Assembly: GCA_963693365.1 (NCBI GenBank)
Contig: CAVNZM010000009.1
Coordinates: forward strand, 8,618,001-8,682,000
DNA from: Amoebidium appalachense
Lineage: Eukaryota > Ichthyosporea
Length of the DNA stretch: 64,000 nucleotides
Direction of reading: 5' to 3'
A program made the position numbers and the translations under genes. Shown here piece by piece: positions 30,634 to 41,425 of this stretch; within the stretch, counting starts at the first letter, position 1, and the number at the start of each line of letters is the position of its first letter. The notes beneath the pieces are model-generated. The model saw only the letters and a program-made list of their open reading frames with translations. It made no database searches and was not told the DNA's origin.

Positions 30634-31349
30634 TCAGTCTCTCGTTGAAACCATCGAACGTCAGACACCTGAGATCGTCACCCATCTTCGGTTTGACTCC
30701 GGCTCTGAGTTCACCTCCAAGGACACCGAGGTCTACTGCAAGCAGAAAGGCATCATCATGGAGTTTGCCCCCGTCGACACACCACAACACAACGGTGTTG
30801 TTGAACGGAAGATGAGAGAACTACAAGAGACAGTCCGTTGCTTCCTCCATGCCGACAAGGACCAACCTCTCTCTCCCAAGTTGTGGGTTGCTGCTCTCAA
30901 GCATGCTGGCTACATCATCAACGTCACACCGTCATCTGCTGCCAACGGCAACACTCCCTTCGAGGCCTTCCACGGCTTCAAACCCGACGTCTCCCAGCTC
31001 CACGTGTTCGGCTCCCCTGCCTATGTGCATGTTCCCCGGTCAAAGAGGAACAAGCTGGCATCAACCGTCAGAGTCGGCACCTACGTCGGCTGGGACCTAC
31101 CCTCCAAGGCACACAAGATCCTCGACCATGCCAGCAACCAAATCAAGATCTGCCGTGATGTGATCTTCGACGAGTCAAAATTCACGAGCAGCACCAATCA
31201 GGTCTCCGTTCCCCCCAAACCCGATCTGCCGACATTGGACCCCCCCTCCGACGACGACGATGAAACTCCGTCTGTGGTCATCTCCCAACCGTCCTGGCAC
31301 AACCAACCAGCCCCGGTTGAACCCGTGCCTCCCCCGAGCCCCCCCCCCC
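30634..31349 (+). pseudogene. copia integrase C-terminal part and linker
   Basis: Continues the integrase after the solo LTR with QSLVETIERQ, the second Asp (LRFDSGSEF), Glu (NGVVERKMRE) and FGSPAYVHVPRSKRNKL. The Pro-rich linker ends in a run of twelve C at about 31339-31350, where the frame is lost. Confidence 0.88.
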
Positions 31350-33204
31350 CACAGGCCAACAACCCTTGCTGCCGGCCCCCCCCGTTGCTGTGCATCAACC
31401 CGGCTACATGACTCCGGTTCGTCCTGGGTCCCCCACCTTCCACTCGGCCTCGAGCAGCCCTGTGGACACCGATGCCCCCCTCACCACCGGTCCTATTCCT
31501 GGCTTCCATGCCCCTATCCCGGCCTCCACCACCTACCCGGCCACCACCCCCCTCAAGGACCCCCCCAAGCCCAACCTTCGTCGGTCTACACGTCTCACCA
31601 AGACTCCAACGGCACTGGTCAGCATCGTAGCACCGACCATCAACCTTGACCAGCTTCCCAAGGGCATTCAAAAGCTTTGCAACGGTCCCAATGGTGATGC
31701 CGTCATAGCTGCCCTCACCTCCGAGTACCAAGCCTTCATCACCAAGGATGTCTTCACCATTGTTGATCCCCCCCCTGGTGCCAACATCATCAAGTTCAAG
31801 TGGATTGTGACTGAGAAAGTCCTCAACTCAGCCGGTGACACCAAGATCAAAGCTCGTGGTGTTGCAAAGGGCTTCACTCAAGTCTACGGTGTTGACTACG
31901 GTGACACCTCTTCCCCCGTGGTGATGTCCTCCTCTGTCCGTGCCCTCCTTGCCATCGGTGTGGACGGCAACCATGAGATTCATCAACTCGACGTCTCAAC
32001 TGCCTTCCTCAACAGTCCTCTTCAAGAAGACATCTACATTGAGCCACCACCTGGCTTCATCACCTCCGGCAACGAGCACAAGGTCTGGAAACTTAAGAAG
32101 GCACTCTACGGCCTCAAGCAAGCATCACTGGCATGGTATGAGTACTTCGACAAGGTCCTCCTTGCTCACGGTCTCGAACGTCTCCGTTCAGATCCATGTG
32201 TCTACATCAAGACCTTCCCCAACGGTGACATCATCCTCACTGGCAACTATGTGGACGACGTCATCATCATCTGCACGGCCAACTCTTCCCACACCAAGGA
32301 TCTAGTAGACCACATCATGATGTCAGCTCTCTGCAAGGTTGACCTTCCCGACATCTTCCTTGGCACCCAGCTCATCCACACCCCCGGTCACCTCAAGCTG
32401 CTTCAACAATCCTACATCAACGACATCGTCAGAGACTTCAACCTCACCGATGCCCACCCCAAGGCTACTCCCATTCCCGTCGGCACCGTCATCACCATCA
32501 ACGAGAACAACTCACCACCCATCAAGGTTCCCTACCGTGAACTACTCGGCCTTCTTTTGTGGGTTGCTCGTTGTTCCCGGCCCGACATCTCCTTTGCCAT
32601 CGGCTACCTCGGTAGATTTAGTGCCAACCACACCAAACTTGCATGGGAATGTCTACTCCGTTTAGTTCGGTACCTCATCGGCACTTCCAACCTCGGCCTT
32701 CACTACGACAAGTCTGCTTCCGACGACAACACCCCCTTGCTGGAGTGTTATTCTGATGCTGACTTTGCCAACTGCCCCAACACCCGTCGTTCAACCACCG
32801 GATACGTCATCTTCTTCAAGGGCATACCCATCACATGGTATTCGAAGCTGCAGTCCATCACGGCAACATCCACCACCGAGGCTGAACTTCTGGCCATCAA
32901 TGCTGCTGTTCAAAACGTCATCTGGCACCGTGATCTCCTCCGTGAACTCGGCTACCCGATGACCGACCCCACCCCCGTCTACTGTGACAACCAGTCCACC
33001 ATTGCCCTCCTGCACACCAACAGCATCAAGCACCGGACCAAACACATTGCAGTCCGGTACCACAACACGAAGGACTACATCAAGAGTGGGGATGTGGTCG
33101 TCACCTACGTGTCCAGCAAAGACAACGTGGCTGACATCTTCACCAAGCCCCTGCCCGGGCCCTCCCACGAGCAGCACCGTGATTCACTCAGTCTTCGTGA
33201 CTGA
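31350..33204 (+). pseudogene. copia reverse transcriptase-RNase H (copy 2)
   Basis: About 610 codons uninterrupted to the stop at 33204. Motifs: KFKWIVTEK, QLDVSTAFLNS, YGLKQASLAW, NYVDDVIII near 32250, RNase H with CYSDADFA, STTEAELLA, VYCDNQSTIALL and the tail DNVADIFTKPLPG. The open frame is longer and cleaner than in copy 1. It needs the upstream frame to be expressed, so this copy is probably defective. A C-rich low-complexity tract follows the stop. Confidence 0.9.
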
Positions 33205-33733
33205 GTGTGCCCCCCCCCCCCCCCTCCCCCCCCCCCCCCCCCCCCCCCCCAGTTCATCTACAGTGGTCTTCAAGTAGGTTGGTGCACTGGCCAGTGGTCT
33301 ACACATCACCGTGTAGAGACACCTCCCAACGAAAGTCTACTGCTGTCTTCATCGATCTTCAGTGTGTGCATCTTCAGTGGGGATTTCTTCTCCACCATCC
33401 GTCGTTTATTTATATACCCTCATATATATAATGTATAAATCATTAGCCACCAACACGTCACACATACACTAGTTGTTTCTTCTATATATATTTATATATC
33501 GTCATTGGCTACCGTCATCTTCCGAGTCTTCAGAGGCAACCGTCGTTGTGTGCTTCTTCCGTTTTGGTTTTCTTCCCCGGCTTGCACCTCCAAGTCTTCT
33601 CCAATTGTCTTCTCGAGTGGGGAAACTTGACTGTGACTTCACGGCACCTGCTTCTACATGTGTGAGAGTCTTAACATCAACAGTCACATCAACAAACTTC
33701 ACGAGAACCCAACTTCCAACCCTTGAGTGGGGA
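33205..33733 (+). other. copia 3' untranslated region and polypurine tract
   Basis: No gene. Begins with a C homopolymer, then AT-rich sequence homologous in part to the 3' region of the family-2 copia element (48073-48300, minus). Ends with GAGTGGGGA against the LTR. Confidence 0.7.
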
Positions 33734-34435
33734 TGTCATCTTCACTTGATTCTCAGCAAGACTTAGAAGTTGAGTTTCGTATGTATTTATTAGTTGTTGT
33801 AGTTTATTTCCTTTTCCTTTCTTCATTTCTTTCTTTCCCGTTTCCGTGTACACGACATCTTAGATCTGTGTACGTATCGACATACTTAGCTCGCGCACAC
33901 GTATTGTCGTTTGCGTCAAAATCTATATATGTCATCCAATCATATCTCGTTTGTATTTTCCCAAATATAGTAACTTACATTCCTTTCTCATTCCTTTCCC
34001 ACGACGTAGCATTGTGCTATGTTCTTCAACTATTAGGAATAATTATATTTAGACGTGTTATGATAAGAACATGTATAAATGTATGTTATGAATTAATAGT
34101 TACATAAGTGGTTTCATTTTATTAAATGTTTTCGTGCTTTTATTAGAAGTTTCTTTCATCAGAGGATTGAGTTTTATATTCTATGTGTCGACAGACATTT
34201 TAATCGATATATTTTACACTCATAGTTTTCGTTCTTTTGATTGGTTTATCGTTTCACATTCCCAAGTATAAAAGGGACCTCATCTTGAAATAAATTATAA
34301 GCAGTCGTATTCATTTCCTATGGTTCCAGAAATCGTTCCTCCTCTCCGGTTGTGTTTTTCCCGTGTGTCTCTGTGTTGTGTATATCATAACACCCATCTG
34401 TGCTCTCTGCTTCTCCGTTTACCCACACAAAATAA

Positions 34436-34437
<2 letters not shown>
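33734..34437 (+). repeat. 3' LTR of copia copy 2
   Basis: 704 bp, same ends as the 5' LTR. Directly preceded by the polypurine tract and followed by the GTGTG duplication. Confidence 0.95.
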
Positions 34438-34469
<32 letters not shown>

Positions 34470-34967
34470 TACGGTGTGTGTGTGTGTGGTGTTTGGTGTA
34501 TGTGTGTCTGTGTCTGTGCGTGTGTGTGTGTGTGTGCGTGTACGTGTGTGCATTTTTGTGGTTTGAGTTCAACAGCCCCTCCCCCCCGCCCCCCCCCACC
34601 CCCTAATTTCATTTTTCGTTCAGTTTTCTTTGCACCCTTTCTTTTCACCACACTCCTTTTATCCTGATACCCCCCCTCCCCCTCCCCTCCTCCTCCAACC
34701 CCTTCTTCCGTCCCTGCCTCTCTCGCCATCCCCCCCCCCCCCCCCCCCCGCCCCTTTTTTTTTCTCCTGATTATTTTATTCCCCGGGGCCACCATGTCAT
34801 GACACCACTATCCCATTATTAAGGTGAATCACCAAATCATCCTATATCTGTTCTGTCTCTGTTCTTTGTAATGCTGTATGAATCGTGTGTGTGTGATGTA
34901 TCTCTTGTGTTTCATTGTTGCAGGCAGTGGGTGGGTGGCTGAGTAGGGTAGGGGTGTGCGTGTGTGT

Positions 34968-34998
<31 letters not shown>

Positions 34999-35030
34999 GG
35001 GGGGGGGGGGGCGGGAGGGGAGGTACCCAC
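34438..35030. repeat. (GT)n, C-run and G-run low-complexity intron sequence
   Basis: (GT)n from 34438, C-rich tract at about 34728-34749, (GT)n at 34960-34980 and a G homopolymer of about 30 at 34982-35011. It lies inside the P-like transposon, probably in an intron. No gene seen. Confidence 0.7.
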
Positions 35031-35106
35031 CTGTGCTGTCCCAACGTTGTAGTTCCCACCGCTGTACTGTCGGATTGTGCCCTCAAGGGGGTCGGTTTGA
35101 AACTTT
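35031..35106 (-). pseudogene. P-element-like transposase internal exon
   Basis: 76-bp exon with acceptor CTCACCAG and donor CACAG|GTGGGT on the minus strand. It encodes KFQTDPLEGTIRQYSGGNYN, very close to the 'TDPLE..F...R..SGGN' signature of P-type transposases. Confidence 0.65.
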
Positions 35107-35262
35107 CTGGTGAGCACAAACACACACACACACACACATATATACACACACACTTCATGCCGGTCGACTCCTCATGTGACCTTGTGTGTTGGGGGGGTGA
35201 GGGGGTGAGGGGGCGAGGGCATGAGGACATTGGAGGGGATTTTGAGGGGGGGGGGGGGGGGG

Positions 35263-35900
35263 GGGGTACCATTGTCTTGCTCGTAAACGCCAGCGACCAC
35301 TGTGTTTCCTCCGTAAACCCTCCAGCCGGCGTGCCGCTCCGCTATTTCCAGGGCACGGACAACAAGCTGGCCGAACACGAACATCTCCTTCTGGCGCTTC
35401 CTCGCTACTGCCTCTTCCTCTTGCCTTGCCCGAACCTTCTCCATCTTTGCGGCTCTCTCTTCCGGGTCCGTATGAGGAGGCGCGGAAGGGGCGCTCAGGT
35501 AACTGGGGCAGTTGGGAAAAATGCTCGGGACGGCGCCTGGCATAGGCCACGTTTTGCCACCTTTTTTAACGATGTCATGGGCGGGAAAGTGACGGCAGCA
35601 GACCCGCGCAACACCGTGCGGGTCGAAGTTCTCAGGCCACTGCCTCGGCACAGCACGTAGCCACGCACTGAGAAGGTTCCGTGTTTCTTCGCGTAGCGTC
35701 TCGCTTTTAATGCGCCCGTCGTTTGGGTTGGGGAATTTGTAAACGAAAACCTTGTTTTGGTCGTCGTAGTTGCCTCTGCAGCTTGGAACACTGCATATGT
35801 TACCGATTTTGTTGCTACGCAGACCGTTACTCCTCTTCTTATCCATTCCAGGCTCGGGAGGAGCAGCTCCCTTCATAAGGCCAGTCCCGCCGTCAGCCAT
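35263..35900 (-). CDS. THAP-domain exon of P-element-like transposase
   Basis: ATG at 35900. A THAP zinc finger spans about residues 32-130: CSVPSC, then VYKFPNPNDGR, LSAWLRAV, VCCRHF (Cys-x2-His) and AVPSIFP, giving the C2CH pattern and the invariant Pro and Trp. A Glu/Arg/Lys-rich helix follows (EERAAKMEKVRARQEEEAVARKR), perhaps a coiled coil. In P elements the THAP domain binds the transposon ends. A donor-like ACAATG|GTACCC at about 35263 may end the exon. The catalytic RNase H-like part is not found next to it. Confidence 0.72.
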
Positions 35901-36055
35901 GTTACCGATGTCTCCGTCTTTGAACCAAAAAAAGCGAGACGTAAACGAAAAACAACAACATACATGTTCTGTGCCGACATCTCGTTTTAGGGCCGGAATC
36001 CAGTGGATCGAGATACCACGAGCACAATGGAATGCGATTTTATGACGTAGTGTAT

Positions 36056-36084
36056 CCAGGCCGTCTTTTTTTCAGAGGGCCGTG
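36056..36084 (-). repeat. Right terminal inverted repeat of P-like element
   Basis: Inverted partner of 26521-26549, followed by TAAGATG at 36085-36091. Confidence 0.82.
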
Positions 36085-36403
36085 TAAGATGTGCCAAAGT
36101 TTACCGGCAAGTGCACTATAAGATGTGCTTGAGCATGAAGTAATGCAATAAATCTTTGCACTTGATTAATTTTTTTAAATTATTAATCTATTTTACCATT
36201 CTACATTTTTTTCTTTTCTGTTGCTTTTGCATTAGAGGCGGATGGGCTACTTAAATAAATCAAGTGCAGTGCATATATCTTATGTGCTGCTTTGGAATGT
36301 GAGTGAGTCATCATCGGCGACATGGTATCACCCCTTCAGCCGCTACACCACACACGTTCTTTGTCTGCTGGCATAACGTCTACCACCTACTGAGGCGGTG
36401 TCT

Positions 36404-36439
<36 letters not shown>

Positions 36440-36489
36440 GAGTAGATGTTAAAACGTCGCACGTGCGGCAACACGTCAGTACGTGTTAG
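36085..36489. other. AT-rich intergenic region
   Basis: Holds ATAAGATGTGC near 36107, a T homopolymer at about 36408-36435 and no supported gene. The left part is probably the continuation of the virus-like block interrupted by the P-like element. Confidence 0.4.
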
Positions 36490-36676
36490 GCTCATTACAT
36501 AGTGAACTTGAAAAGACGCACCTGTTGTTAGTATTTGGGGATCGACGCACGCCTATGCAATCAGCACGTAATCGGCATTGTGCACGTATTTTGTTAGGAG
36601 AAGACTAAAAATACAATAAATGTGTGCTCATTACACAGTGAACTTGAAAAGACGCACCTGTTGTTAGTATTTGGGG
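36490..36676 (+). repeat. 51-bp direct repeat pair upstream of membrane protein gene
   Basis: 36490-36540 and 36626-36676 are the same except for one base, beginning GCTCATTACA and ending TAGTATTTGGGG. The second copy lies just before the ATG at 36700, so it may be part of the promoter or leader. Confidence 0.8.
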
Positions 36677-36699
36677 CTCCTCCACATTTGAAGTCTAAA

Positions 36700-38205
36700 A
36701 TGCACCATGGCTTTAGTATCACTGATACCACCACCGAAATCTCACAGGATACCACCACCGTCACGGACCAGCTTGCCGAAGGAGACGAAACGTCGCCTCA
36801 CACGCCACACGTCAGGGTTGTGCCGGCAATCCACGACACTATCGACACGAAAGAGAATCGAAAAGACGCACACACTGGCGAGACAAAAGACACCACACGC
36901 CCTAATTCGAACACCCAAAAGCAGGAACATGTAGCCTCTGCACAACGGGTTTGGCGTCCCCCTCCTGGGGTAATTGTTTTTGAAACCCAGGAGCAGAAGC
37001 AACTTCGACGGGAACAAAAACGAAAGCACATGCGGGGGTATTTGCGGCAAACGTTCATTGCGAGCTTCTGTGCGCTGATGTTTGTGTTGGTGCTGGAATC
37101 CCTCTTCCTGTACTTTTCCGCACAGGTGACATCGGTGGCCCCATACTCGGTGGTACATGAAGGAGCAGATGTCCTTTTGCGCGCATACACGGAACTAGAG
37201 GAGGCATTGCGGCGGACACCACAAAACGCAAGCGAAGTGGACATGGCACGAGCTAGAGTGAGTGAACAAGCGAACATATTCGTGGCGGTTCTTGCTGATG
37301 TTGTCGAGAAAGGCCACAGGGTTTTTGTGTACGACATCACCTTTAGCATCGTGGTACTTGTGCAGCTGCTCGTGGCTGCGGCAGTTGCGTACTTTTACAG
37401 AAGCCACAAAGTCGTACGGTCGAGAGGCAAGATATACCCTGCTTTATTCTTCACATCCACGATAGCACTCACTATAAATGCGGTGTTCATGGCTTACAGT
37501 GCCCTCTACCAAGGCGGCCAGTTCACCGCAGACCACAATTTCGAGGATCCCACCGTGCTACACGCTAGTCTGGTGGCGTCTTCGAGAATTCAGTTCACCT
37601 CCTTCAGTATTTGTCTCTTCCTGTTCTGCATCTACTTTTCCACCATTATTGCGCGCCAGCGGCTGCTGATTGATGCCATGCGTCCGGTGTATGCGCACGC
37701 AAACGAGGCGTCCCATTACAAATTCCCGGCACTCCTCGCACTTATGGCCTTCTCCATTTCCGAGCCCATGTTTGTGCTGTGGTACGTGCGGGACTTATTT
37801 CATCCACGCGGTACGTGGCAAGCAATGATTGGCCCACTTCTAGCCGGATCGGTGTATATGCCAGTTACGACGTATTACTATTACAAGGCTCGAAAGGCCC
37901 CCGTTAGGTTCAACGATTATTATTCCAATCTGCGTGTTAGGATCGTTAACTCTGTCACCTTCTTGGCAGTTTTGGCGTTTACCATGGCTCAACCACACCA
38001 TATTTTTGCCGAGGCAGGCTGGACTTCTTTTGGGCGTGTCTGCGCCTCGATGCATGTCATTGATCAGGTTTGCACACAGGCATTGCAGGCGAAATGGGAA
38101 GCAAAGCATGCGCTTGCATTAAGCCATAAAGGAACCAGTTTGCTGCTTACTACAGAGCGCAATGCACTACGTGTGCATGAGCAACCTGATAACGCGGCGG
38201 CGTAG
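36700..38205 (+). CDS. Seven-helix membrane protein of unknown family
   Basis: The ATG at 36700 (MHHGFSITD) is preferred over one at 36622 because the extra 26 codons are made by the 51-bp repeat. About 500 residues, no introns. A 115-residue polar, Thr-rich cytosolic-type N-terminus with a basic stretch (LRREQKRKHMRGYLRQ) precedes helix 1 (IASFCALMFVLVLESLFLYF, near 37060). A loop of about 70 residues with an Asn-x-Ser site follows, then six more helices near 37340, 37440, 37600, 37730, 37825 and 37945, and a 60-residue polar tail. The layout is GPCR-like in number of helices only; no signature motif was recognised. It may be a host gene or a late gene of the virus-like block. Confidence 0.75.
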   Translation: MHHGFSITDTTTEISQDTTTVTDQLAEGDETSPHTPHVRVVPAIHDTIDTKENRKDAHTGETKDTTRPNSNTQKQEHVASAQRVWRPPPGVIVFETQEQKQLRREQKRKHMRGYLRQTFIASFCALMFVLVLESLFLYFSAQVTSVAPYSVVHEGADVLLRAYTELEEALRRTPQNASEVDMARARVSEQANIFVAVLADVVEKGHRVFVYDITFSIVVLVQLLVAAAVAYFYRSHKVVRSRGKIYPALFFTSTIALTINAVFMAYSALYQGGQFTADHNFEDPTVLHASLVASSRIQFTSFSICLFLFCIYFSTIIARQRLLIDAMRPVYAHANEASHYKFPALLALMAFSISEPMFVLWYVRDLFHPRGTWQAMIGPLLAGSVYMPVTTYYYYKARKAPVRFNDYYSNLRVRIVNSVTFLAVLAFTMAQPHHIFAEAGWTSFGRVCASMHVIDQVCTQALQAKWEAKHALALSHKGTSLLLTTERNALRVHEQPDNAAA

Positions 38206-38601
38206 GTGAACCTAATTCTATTGGTTTTCAATTTTTTTATTGCTGTTCTTTTTTTTTTTTTTTTTGCCCCCTTAGGCTATGCCTGTGGTACCCACAAGCA
38301 GAACGATTTATTTCTGTTTGTGTTTTGGTATACCTTCCAGTTGGCCAGTTCGATTTTCCTTTCTCTCGTCCCACACAAGTCTAGTACTTGATCATTCATT
38401 AGTTGGATGTTTACTTTCCGAAAGTTACTGTATGTAGGTGCGAAATTGGGGGAGTGGGGAATGTGCTGTTTATTAATGACATGTATGTGAGCTGTGATGA
38501 GGCGCCGCCACCAAGGCCAACAGTAATTCCACCCAATAAGACACACATGCAGATAACGACGTTACAAGATATACATCATACATCTACGTACGTGTACATA
38601 T

Positions 38602-38643
<42 letters not shown>

Positions 38644-39167
38644 CTTTTTCTAACTCAGCAATTTAAGACGGTAATACACTTTTTTCCAGATAACCCATAC
38701 ACTTTTGGAACAGTAGGAACTTGCCAGAGTTCAGATAATCCATACATTTTTGGAACAGTAGAAACTCGCCAGAGTTAAGTATGAAATCAAGCACGGTAAA
38801 ATTCGGTAGGTCTTTCATTGTGGCATGTGTATGGGCCCGGGTAAACCGGGTGTATATGCCAGACTCTGGAGAAATACAGGTTGAGAGCAACCCACACTTT
38901 TGGGGGCATGTTCGTTTAAATTGATGTGGTGTGTTATTTGGTGTCGGGCATACATATCTGTAGACTTTTATTTGTTACGTCTCCACTCTAAAGCTTTCAC
39001 ACAATAAGAAATCGGCAACTCATATACAAACTCAGTCTGGTCTATTAAGGATTTACCCACACGCTCACTATTATACATATATCTGGGTACCAAGACAAAC
39101 ACCCTCCCCTTTTCATACCTGGCTGCCCTCAAAACGGCTGGTACTTCATGTCCTGGGGTCCCCCGAA

Positions 39168-39215
<48 letters not shown>

Positions 39216-39376
39216 CGGGAACAAAAGTGGGGGGGGGGGGGGGGCGGTAAACCACGGGTACCGGGTACCAGTTCCACTATTAATATGGATCAAAATGAGA
39301 ACTTCATACATAATGGCAACTTCGAATTTATGTGTGTGTGTGTGTGTGTGTGTGTGTGACTGTGTGTCCGTGTGTG

Positions 39377-39441
<65 letters not shown>

Positions 39442-39469
39442 ATGTGTGTGTGTGTGTGTGTGTGTTCAT

Positions 39470-39538
<69 letters not shown>

Positions 39539-40018
39539 TGCGCACATGTGTGTGTAGCACAGACACATTGCGTAGTTATCTTTCTGTATGTATGCAGGCG
39601 CACCGATACACATCTATGTATGTGTGCATAACATGACCAGGCCGCGCCTACATTTCCGTGTGTACGTGTGTACCTCTCTGTGTGTGTGCTTGCGGCACAT
39701 ACATGTGCATGTGTGTGTGTCTATGTGTGTGCGCGCGCGTGTGTGTGCAAGTGTGTCTGTGCGCACTTGTGTTAACTTCAGTACGACAACACGGATTCTC
39801 TGATCATCAGTAAATATGCTTTCGGGCACATATGCCAGCTCTGAAATTTAGGTACTGGTATTGTCATTATCATCTCTATAACATAACATATATTATCATT
39901 TATTGCTACAAGCTCAGGCTAAAAAAGATTACGAAACTAGCCTATACCTATACTTATTCATGAACCTAAAAGCTAAGCTACGCCTCCACAGCGTACTACT
40001 AGGCTAGATGTGTGTGTG

Positions 40019-40078
<60 letters not shown>

Positions 40079-40123
40079 CGCGCGCGTGCGTGTGCGTGTG
40101 CCGTGTGTGTGTGTGTGTGTGTG

Positions 40124-40192
<69 letters not shown>

Positions 40193-40220
40193 TGTGTGTG
40201 CCGTGTGTGTGTGTCTGTGT

Positions 40221-40273
<53 letters not shown>

Positions 40274-40419
40274 TGTGTGTATGTGTCTGTGCGTCCTAAT
40301 AGTATGCATGTGTGCATGCGTGCCTGCCTGTGTGCATGTGTACGTGCATGAGCCCATGGCCCATGCAAGAGTGCGCACCAAAGTGTGTGCCCCACTACTA
40401 GTAGTATTCTCTGCCCTAA
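38206..40419. repeat. Low-complexity block: T-run, G-run, (GT)n arrays
   Basis: T homopolymers at about 38248-38264 and 38606-38643, a G homopolymer of about 45 at 39169-39215 plus another at 39231-39244, (GT)n at 39331-39358, 39382-39440 and 39473-39537, and GT/GC arrays at 40009-40290 with interspersed CGCG. A degenerate tandem pair with CAT(A/T)...TTTGGAACAGTAG occurs near 38695 and 38745. No gene is supported. Confidence 0.85.
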
Positions 40420-41190
40420 TCAATTGTTGGCAAAAATGGCCCGTGTACCATGTGCAGTGGAAAACACACACACTCCATGCCCACACCCAGGACATGCAAC
40501 CCTAATGTAAAACCATTCAGGTCCAATAGCAAAACCACAGCCGCAAGCACCATTAGGACACCTTACTGCATGCGGTTGCATAGGGTAGGCTGGGTATTTA
40601 GGTGCGGGCAGAATCGGGCGGTGTTGTGTGCTGTGCAGGTGAGGCGCCGATCGTTGTTGTGGGGGGGGTTGTTGGGTAGCGTGAAGAGAAGGCTGTGAAG
40701 CCCTGAAAGCAAACGATTGTATTCGCACTACAGACTCATCATAACTGTGGTCTACCCATAACTCTTTACCCATCGGTCCGTTGGTTTTCTTTTTCGTTCT
40801 GCTCTTTGCGCTTGGACCGGGAACTTTGCGCAAACTCATTTTGGATTTTTGCGAACCATTAATGTGCTTGCTCTGTGATTGGTTAAGATGCTTGCTCTGT
40901 GATTGGCTAGGATGTTTGCTCTGTGATTGGCTGGCTGGTGGAGCTGCAAAATCCTCCATCCTGCATCCATCACCGACATCATACTCTAGACTCATTTCTA
41001 CAGCCTGCGCAATTGAAGCACGGAACTGACGGTCTTTCATGATTAGGTCTAATTTACCTTTCACTTGCTTTTCCTGCTTTGGTCGGAGGGCCAGTAGTAA
41101 CAACTTTCGGAGGTAGTCGGGGGAAAGCGGGTGAGGGTAGGGCGGGGTAGGGGGGAGTGGTGGTGGTGGTGGTGGGGGGGGGGGGCATGC
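40420..41190 (-). CDS. Terminal exon: basic repeat protein with zinc-ribbon-like C-terminus
   Basis: Minus-strand open frame reading LALRPKQEKQVKGKLDLIMKD, an acidic segment, three tandem copies of SQSQSKH coded by a 24-bp repeat (about 40868-40935), a Lys-rich stretch, and a C-terminus with Cys pairs (CPNGACGCG and CPGCGHGVC) that could bind zinc. It stops at 40420. The 5' end is unclear: upstream is a Pro-rich frame coded by a C/G-rich tract with a probable acceptor. It may be the last exon of the OTU/CXC gene or a separate gene. Confidence 0.5.
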   Translation of the reverse strand, partial: ACPPPPPPPPPLPPTPPYPHPLSPDYLRKLLLLALRPKQEKQVKGKLDLIMKDRQFRASIAQAVEMSLEYDVGDGCRMEDFAAPPASQSQSKHPSQSQSKHLNQSQSKHINGSQKSKMSLRKVPGPSAKSRTKKKTNGPMGKELWVDHSYDESVVRIQSFAFRASQPSLHATQQPPPQQRSAPHLHSTQHRPILPAPKYPAYPMQPHAVRCPNGACGCGFAIGPEWFYIRVACPGCGHGVCVFSTAHGTRAIFANN

Positions 41191-41425
41191 TGCATTGGTG
41201 AAAACGGGAAGAGAGAGGCTGTGCAAACGCTACATGTGCCGATTGACTGCCTTGCGGGCGAAAGGCAAGGGAGGCTGAGAAAGGGACTGCTGGGGGGGGG
41301 GGGGGGGAGGGGAGGGGGGGGGGGGGGTAGGGGGAGTGATGGGGGGAGGGGGGAAGGGGGGGAGGGGGGGAGGGGGGGGGGGGGGGGGGGGGGGGGGCTA
41401 TAGAAAAACACCAAATGGCACACAC

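Larger units (their letters stand above)
27539..34437 (+). mobile_element. Ty1/copia retrotransposon, copy 2 (family 1)
   Basis: Complete element of 6.9 kb with two 704-bp LTRs, flanked by GTGTG on both sides (27534-27538 and 34438-34442) within a (GT)n tract. Internal order gag, protease, integrase, reverse transcriptase, RNase H as in copy 1. It carries a 630-bp solo LTR in the integrase, lacks the first part of gag, and has a frameshift in a C-run. A polypurine tract GAGTGGGGA ends at 33733, directly before the 3' LTR. Confidence 0.95.
26521..36084 (-). mobile_element. P-element-like THAP DNA transposon carrying a copia insertion
   Basis: Bounded by a 29-bp inverted repeat (26521-26549 and 36056-36084, identical) with a second inverted block of 22 bp inside (26578-26599 and 35996-36017, one mismatch). 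The flanks on both sides read TAAGATG (26514-26520 and 36085-36091), a 7-8-bp target duplication as made by P-type transposases. Inside, on the minus strand, are a THAP domain exon, an exon with TDPLEGTIRQYSGGNYN and a C-terminal exon with VLTYRAGF...CNTC, all typical of THAP9/P-element transposases. The catalytic core exons are not recognisable. Without the copia element the transposon is about 2.7 kb, so it looks internally deleted. Confidence 0.8.

Noticed and set aside
34318-34599. Possible extended gene from the copia 3' LTR into the (GT)n tract
   Set aside because: The frame is made of LTR sequence plus microsatellite.
39332-40351. Long open frames of Cys-Val or His-Thr repeats on both strands
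   Set aside because: They are translations of (GT)n and (CA)n microsatellites with no other coding sign.
40868-40940. Three GCTCTGTGATTGG repeats as a possible CRISPR-like array
   Set aside because: The 24-bp unit is coding (SQSQSKH repeats), without spacers; this is eukaryotic DNA.
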